A stretch of 64,000 nt of DNA from NCBI RefSeq assembly GCF_003966225.1, contig NZ_RXNU01000002.1:124001-188000 (forward strand), in the 5' to 3' direction. This document shows positions 60,171 to 64,000 of the stretch, in pieces. The notes beneath the pieces were generated by a model. That model was not told the DNA's origin, made no database searches, and saw only the letters and a program-made list of their open reading frames with translations. Both the position numbers and the translations under genes were made by a program. Within the stretch, counting starts at the first letter, position 1. Each line of letters begins with the position of its first letter. Origin of the DNA: Shewanella canadensis. GTDB lineage: Bacteria; Pseudomonadota; Gammaproteobacteria; Enterobacterales; Shewanellaceae.

Positions 60171-62207
60171 ATGATAAAGGATAAATTACCCCTTATTGCA
60201 ACGACAATAATTGCGACCAGTATGCTAAGTGGTTGTGGTGGTTCTGGTTCGAAAACAGAGACCACAGGAACTGGAGTCACCGACCCCATCAAATCCTATA
60301 AGCCAATTGAGTGTAAAGCGATGCTGTCAGCAAGCCAGTTAGCGCTGTTAACACCGGGCTCTGGCTGTGGCTACCTTAGCGTGCCGGAGAAACACGCCCT
60401 ATATGGTCAGCCGGCATCAGAAAAAAATATTGAGATAGCCGTGATAAAACTGGCCTCAACCTCGTCAGAAAAAAAAGCCGATCCGCTTGTATACCTGCAA
60501 GGTGGTCCTGGCGGAAATGCGAGCGCGAGTATTGGTCAGGTGATAACAAGTAACACCTTCATCAAAAACAGAGACGTTTACCTGGTTGACCAGCGGGGCA
60601 CAGGCTATTCGAAGCCGGCACTATTTTGCACTGAGTATAGTGGTGAAGCGGGTACGCCAGAACAGCTACAGGCATGTAAAGCAAGGCTGGAAAAGTCCGG
60701 CGTCGATCTTAATGCTTATAATAGCGTACAGAATGCTCATGACTTTATTCAGTTGAGAAAAGCCTTATCAATTCCAGAGTGGAATCTGTATGGCATCTCT
60801 TATGGAACCCGCCTCGCAACAACCATAATGCGAGAAAACAGCGAAGGTACTCGTAGTGTTATTTTAGATGGCATGTTCCCGATAGAGGTGAACGGTATCT
60901 CTGACACGCCGTGGGCAAACTATGAATCTTTGAATCAGATAGTCAAAAATTGTGACAACACAGATAGCTGTCCTGCTGATGATTTCAAAGTCATTATCGA
61001 AGACATTATTGCCCGTATGCATAATGAAGGCATGGTGACTGAGAGTCGCGTATTCATTCAAAACTTACTCGAACTCATCAAAGAGCCGGTGATCATCAGC
61101 TACCTGTTAGCGGTTAATGAAGATACCAGTAAATATCAATCGGCCTTAGCATCGTTAATGGCCGACCAAGACGATGAACAAGATAGCGGTGAACGAGAAG
61201 GTAATGAAGGGAGTGATGAAGAGGAGCAGTTTTACGGCGCCATGGGCTTATCTACCGTCTGCGCCGAAGAGTACCCATTTCTTAACACCACGGCTCTGAC
61301 TGGTGCTAATAGCCAGGGCTGGTCAGCGAGCACCCAAGTCGCGGTAAATGGCATGTACCATATGGGCTTCGATAAAGCCTCTTGCAAGGCGTGGAATGTA
61401 GCCGCGGCGAACGATATTGAGACACAAGCTGTGGCCAGTGAACTGCCGGTGTTAATACTCAACGGCCAAAACGATACCCAAACCCCGGCGGCCTGGGGTG
61501 CGCTGGTCGCTAAAAACATGCCCAATGCACAAAACATTACCAACCCTCAGGGTGAGCATGGGCAACTCATGGCTGGTTTTAGCTGTTTCGATACGCTGGC
61601 AGATGAGTTTTTAGCTAAGCCAAATCAAGCTGTCGATGCAAGCTGTGTCTCTGAGATCCCCGATGTAAGCTATGAAGGCGGAGACGGCGAGGAGAAATCG
61701 GCGAGCTTTACGTTTAAAAACAGTGATGACCGTTCAGATACCGTTTATATGAATGGCGTTATCGGCTCAGATACCTTAGAGGTGATGCAGACACTGCTTA
61801 ACAGCTACCCGCAAATTAAGACCATAGTGATGCAAAATGTGCCGGGTTCTATGGATGATGACACCAACTTGTTAGCTTCGATGGAGATCAGAAAGCGTGG
61901 TATTGCAACACATATCCCAGCCGATGGCATGGTAGCCTCCGGCGGCACAGATATGTTCTTATCCGGGGTTAAACGCACGGCCGAAGCGGGCGCTAAGCTT
62001 GGTGTGCACTCCTGGAGTGATGGCAGCGGCAAAGTCGCACTGGATTACCCTCGCGATCACCAAGAACACGTTAAGTACCTGGATTATTATAAGGCGATAG
62101 GGATCGATACCAGCTTTTACTGGTACACCCTGGAGGCCGCCCCCGCCGATGGTATCCACTGGATGACAGCAGAAGAGATTGCTCAATATGGCGTACTGAC
62201 AGAGTAA
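60171..62207 (+). CDS. Lipoprotein: S33-type alpha/beta hydrolase fused to ClpP-like domain
   Basis: This 678-residue lipoprotein (MLSGCGGSG at the lipobox) has an alpha/beta hydrolase domain (about 75-480). It shows YLQGGPGGNASA, LVDQRGTGYSKPAL, the nucleophile elbow GISYGTRLA (Ser near 210) and LILNGQNDTQTPAAWG with the downstream His in GEHGQL. It resembles TAP-like proline peptidases. The last 160 residues (about 515-678) look like a ClpP/SppA-fold serine domain (COG3904-like): VYMNGVIGSDTLEVMQTLL, IPADGMVASGGTDMFL (Ser near 590) and LGVHSW. Such a fusion is uncommon. An acidic linker (DQDDEQDSGEREGNEGSDEEE) sits at about 325-345. Substrate unknown. Confidence 0.82.
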   Translation: MIKDKLPLIATTIIATSMLSGCGGSGSKTETTGTGVTDPIKSYKPIECKAMLSASQLALLTPGSGCGYLSVPEKHALYGQPASEKNIEIAVIKLASTSSEKKADPLVYLQGGPGGNASASIGQVITSNTFIKNRDVYLVDQRGTGYSKPALFCTEYSGEAGTPEQLQACKARLEKSGVDLNAYNSVQNAHDFIQLRKALSIPEWNLYGISYGTRLATTIMRENSEGTRSVILDGMFPIEVNGISDTPWANYESLNQIVKNCDNTDSCPADDFKVIIEDIIARMHNEGMVTESRVFIQNLLELIKEPVIISYLLAVNEDTSKYQSALASLMADQDDEQDSGEREGNEGSDEEEQFYGAMGLSTVCAEEYPFLNTTALTGANSQGWSASTQVAVNGMYHMGFDKASCKAWNVAAANDIETQAVASELPVLILNGQNDTQTPAAWGALVAKNMPNAQNITNPQGEHGQLMAGFSCFDTLADEFLAKPNQAVDASCVSEIPDVSYEGGDGEEKSASFTFKNSDDRSDTVYMNGVIGSDTLEVMQTLLNSYPQIKTIVMQNVPGSMDDDTNLLASMEIRKRGIATHIPADGMVASGGTDMFLSGVKRTAEAGAKLGVHSWSDGSGKVALDYPRDHQEHVKYLDYYKAIGIDTSFYWYTLEAAPADGIHWMTAEEIAQYGVLTE

Positions 62208-62246
62208 CTGTTTTGTAGTTAGTAAGGCGCTTTTTATCAGGCGCTT

Positions 62247-62663
62247 TTACCAAGCGTCGGCATTAAAGCGTGCCGTTCTGGCCTCGCTCATGGTGCAATC
62301 GGTAGTGTGTATCAACTCACTCAAGGTGATGTTGGGGTTGTCGTTAATCAGACGGGCGAGCTTTACCTCTAAAGGTTCAAGCTTGTCGGTATGATCAAGC
62401 AAAGCGGTTTCAATCTTTTGGATAAGGTAACGAAATTCACCACCTTCCCTTTGCAACTGAGCCGTTTTCAATTGCGCCACTTTCAACTGTTCTGTAAACG
62501 ATTGAATCTTGATGGCTTCACCGGATAGCCCCCAATTTCTGGAGCGACGCACACGCTTAAGCTCACAGTGATATTGCTTGGCAACAGTTTGAGCTTGCTT
62601 AACCGCCTCCCGCCCTATTCGATGAATAAGGGAGGGAAGTGAGATGGTGATGGCTTCATTCAT
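62247..62663 (-). CDS. Conserved helical protein (ribosome-recycling-factor-like annotation possible)
   Basis: This 138-residue protein is not firmly recognised. It starts with NEAITISLPSLIHRIGREAVKQ and continues LKRVRRSRNWGLSGEA, a basic motif that I associate with small proteins annotated as ribosome recycling factor-like. This is memory, not proof. The middle is a coiled coil (FTEQLKVAQLKTAQLQREGGE), and the C terminus ends with a helix-turn-helix-like ITLSELIHTTDCTMSEAR. No clear ribosome site precedes 62663. It could bind RNA or DNA. Confidence 0.55.
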   Translation of the reverse strand: MNEAITISLPSLIHRIGREAVKQAQTVAKQYHCELKRVRRSRNWGLSGEAIKIQSFTEQLKVAQLKTAQLQREGGEFRYLIQKIETALLDHTDKLEPLEVKLARLINDNPNITLSELIHTTDCTMSEARTARFNADAW

Positions 62664-62946
62664 GGCTGTGTTTATTCATGGCAGTTGAAGGTCTACTGTG
62701 ACACCATTTTATCTACCATTTCTCCCCTTGCCAAAATTTTTACTCAGACCTCATTTATCTAAGCACGCTTAGTTATTTTTAAGTGCCATGCAAAGGGAAA
62801 AGATAAGTCAGTATTTTTGTCCCTATTTTCCGCCCGAACCAATTACCATATCGAATAGAAACTAACTGAATTCTATCGATTTACTATGGAAAAATATGTT
62901 CAATCAAGTAACGACTTAAACATTTATCACATTCAAAGAGGGTAAA

Positions 62947-63098
62947 ATGAACAAATTATTAAGACATTCAGCCAACATACTCACTTTGAGAATGTCGCGA
63001 ATAATGTGACTGGATTTCATCCTGGTATGAAAGATGAAATCGATGATATCTACCTCGATGGAAAGCCTGTTATCACCGAAATTGAGTTGGATGACTAA
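62947..63098 (+). pseudogene. Small frameshifted gene
   Basis: AGAGGG and ATG at 62947 form a good start, but the ATG frame stops at 63007-63009. In the -1 frame, codons from 62949 to the TAA at 63096-63098 read ...QHTHFENVANNV and GMKDEIDDIYLDGKPVITEI. This looks like real coding sequence of about 50 residues. A one-base deletion just after the ATG would explain both. It could be a pseudogene or an assembly error. The rest of the 500-base spacer (62664-62946 and 63099-63165) shows nothing. Confidence 0.5.
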
Positions 63099-63165
63099 CG
63101 TTCCTCCCCCTCCTACTTTAATCATTTGGGGTAGCCAGTTAAGTTTCTCAGCGCCACTTTTATCG

Positions 63166-63396
63166 TTATTTCTTTTCAGTTTCCCGTTTAACCAGAATAA
63201 AGGTCAGATACATTTTAGTAGGTAAAGACAACGCCATGCCGAAGGCCACACACATTGCGCTAATGATGATCCCTTTGACGCCCATAGCTTCAACCGTGTC
63301 GCTGTAGTTGTGGAAATAGATGCCGAGAGAGATCAGGCTAAGGCCGACAGCGATACAGCACTTAAGCAGCAAGATTAACTTGTCATCAGTCACCAT
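63166..63396 (-). CDS. Small membrane protein, unknown function
   Basis: This 76-residue protein has two hydrophobic helices (about 9-27 and 43-65) and a charged tail ending KRETEKK. GGAGGGAC sits in front of the ATG at 63396. It is unrecognised; an inner-membrane accessory role is possible. It is alone between intergenic regions. Confidence 0.65.
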   Translation of the reverse strand: MVTDDKLILLLKCCIAVGLSLISLGIYFHNYSDTVEAMGVKGIIISAMCVAFGMALSLPTKMYLTFILVKRETEKK

Positions 63397-63563
63397 CGTC
63401 CCTCCATTATTAGCATCACATTTGACTAATATAATAGATTGTTAAGCCCTGTTACAAGTTAACTAAGATCAAAGAGAGAAAGGCAGCAGCAAAAGACAAA
63501 ATAGACCTGTCTCTTGTCTTTTCATCAATATTTCCCCTAATCGCTAAAAAGTGAATTAAGAAA

Positions 63564-63593
63564 AAAGGCCCACTTTGTGAAAAGTGGGCCTTT
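63564..63593. terminator. Terminator of the gene at the right end
   Basis: AAAGGCCCACTTT and AAAGTGGGCCTTT form a 13-bp stem with a 4-nt loop. The minus-strand tail is TTTTTTC. It ends the gene at 63665-64000. Confidence 0.92.
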
Positions 63594-63664
63594 AGCGTTT
63601 TACTGCTTAATATTTAACAAGCTTATTAAGCAATTAGAAAACCAAGCATCGTATGTTTACTTGG

Positions 63665-64000
63665 TTACTGGTTTGCTGTTAAGTCGATATTGTAGATGGC
63701 AAAACCAAACTCATCAGTTAAATCAGTACGTTTGGTCAACGGACGTACTTGATTCTCTAAGATGAATGAATCGGCGATGTCACTGTCTTGAGTTTCGAAA
63801 CGAATATCCAACTCAGTCGTTGTGTTAATCGTCACAAAGTCCCAGTTATTATCGGCGCTTGGATCAACTTCGCCATTCGCTTCGGTCTCGGCAGTGATGT
63901 ATTGCGCCAGTGCTTCACGGTTGCTATCTGGCAACTCCATGATCACGTAATCAGGACCTGTACCGGCAAACTTACCACCGAATGCACGATAGTTGTTAGA
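63665..64000 (-). CDS. C-terminal part of an unidentified protein (cut by the window end)
   Basis: The frame is open from 64000 to the stop at 63665, 111 residues. The reading frame continues beyond the window, so ATG at 63946 is only an internal Met. Visible sequence includes RAFGGKFAGTGPDYVIMELPD and TTELDIRFETQDSD, with ENQVRPLTKRTD near the end. It is acidic and polar. I do not recognise the family. It is followed by a strong terminator. Confidence 0.6.
   Translation of the reverse strand, partial: SNNYRAFGGKFAGTGPDYVIMELPDSNREALAQYITAETEANGEVDPSADNNWDFVTINTTTELDIRFETQDSDIADSFILENQVRPLTKRTDLTDEFGFAIYNIDLTANQ

Noticed and set aside
62209..62246. Terminator between the hydrolase lipoprotein and the next gene
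   Set aside because: GGCGCTTTT occurs twice as a direct repeat and does not form an inverted pair, so no hairpin is supported.
1..64000. CRISPR array, rRNA or tRNA genes
   Set aside because: I found no series of equal direct repeats with unique spacers and no cloverleaf or rRNA-like segment. The visible repeats are short hairpin or tandem types.
1..64000. Insertion sequence, integrase or prophage genes
   Set aside because: No protein with transposase, integrase or phage structural motifs was seen.

Overview
The window looks like a stretch of chromosome from a marine gammaproteobacterium, most likely a Shewanella or close relative. This is inferred from the proteins: a DeoD, PpiC and PyrC close to enterobacterial ones, many outer-membrane and c-di-GMP proteins, a FadL porin and a DUF2325 protein behind a Fur-like box. 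I saw no rRNA, tRNA, CRISPR array, transposase or integrase. Most of the DNA is ordinary mixed-strand chromosome with short operons and clear terminators.

Layout. 1-5.2 kb: the end of pyrC, then a metalloid/thiol-like cluster with a Cys-rich ArsP-like permease, a eukaryotic-type glutathione synthetase and an ArsR regulator with a C-terminal Cys cluster, then ppiC. 5.2-12.8 kb: small secreted and VOC proteins, then a locus with an NmrA-like reductase, an NhaC-type antiporter, an AraC regulator, two paralogous double SnoaL-like proteins (one frameshifted) and a MoaF-like secreted protein. A twin TGACCAT site precedes two of these genes. 12.8-24.6 kb: MFS pump with divergent MarR; Gfo/Idh/MocA oxidoreductase and monooxygenase-fold protein with divergent LysR; a MiaA-like protein, deoD, a second LysR, a crotonase-family protein, a radical SAM protein and an NHL-propeller protein.

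24.9-31 kb: a tightly coupled signalling operon (GAF/HD-GYP, CHASE2 adenylate cyclase, SH3-like secreted protein, M48 lipoprotein protease), followed by a convergent membrane GGDEF protein. 31-44.4 kb: secreted hydrolase with thrombospondin-type calcium repeats, DUF465, prohibitin-like protein, OMP barrel, DUF1840, M13 peptidase, FadL porin and a molybdopterin oxidoreductase. 44.4-49 kb: secreted trypsin-like protease and a TonB-dependent haem-type receptor, with Fur-like boxes and long G/C homopolymers in the spacers.

49.1-52 kb: the most unusual block. It is an AT-richer operon of three metal-dependent enzymes: a calcineurin-like phosphoesterase, a PD-(D/E)XK nuclease-like protein and a beta-CASP metallo-beta-lactamase nuclease-like protein, with 2-nt spacing or stop/start overlap. 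I do not recognise this combination; it is a candidate undescribed nucleic-acid processing or defence system. 52-64 kb: an AAA_28-type NTPase, a secreted orphan protein, TetR with an old yellow enzyme, a GSA-type aminotransferase, a Fur-box DUF2325 gene, a lipoprotein fusing an alpha/beta hydrolase to a ClpP-like domain, and small proteins up to a gene cut by the window end.
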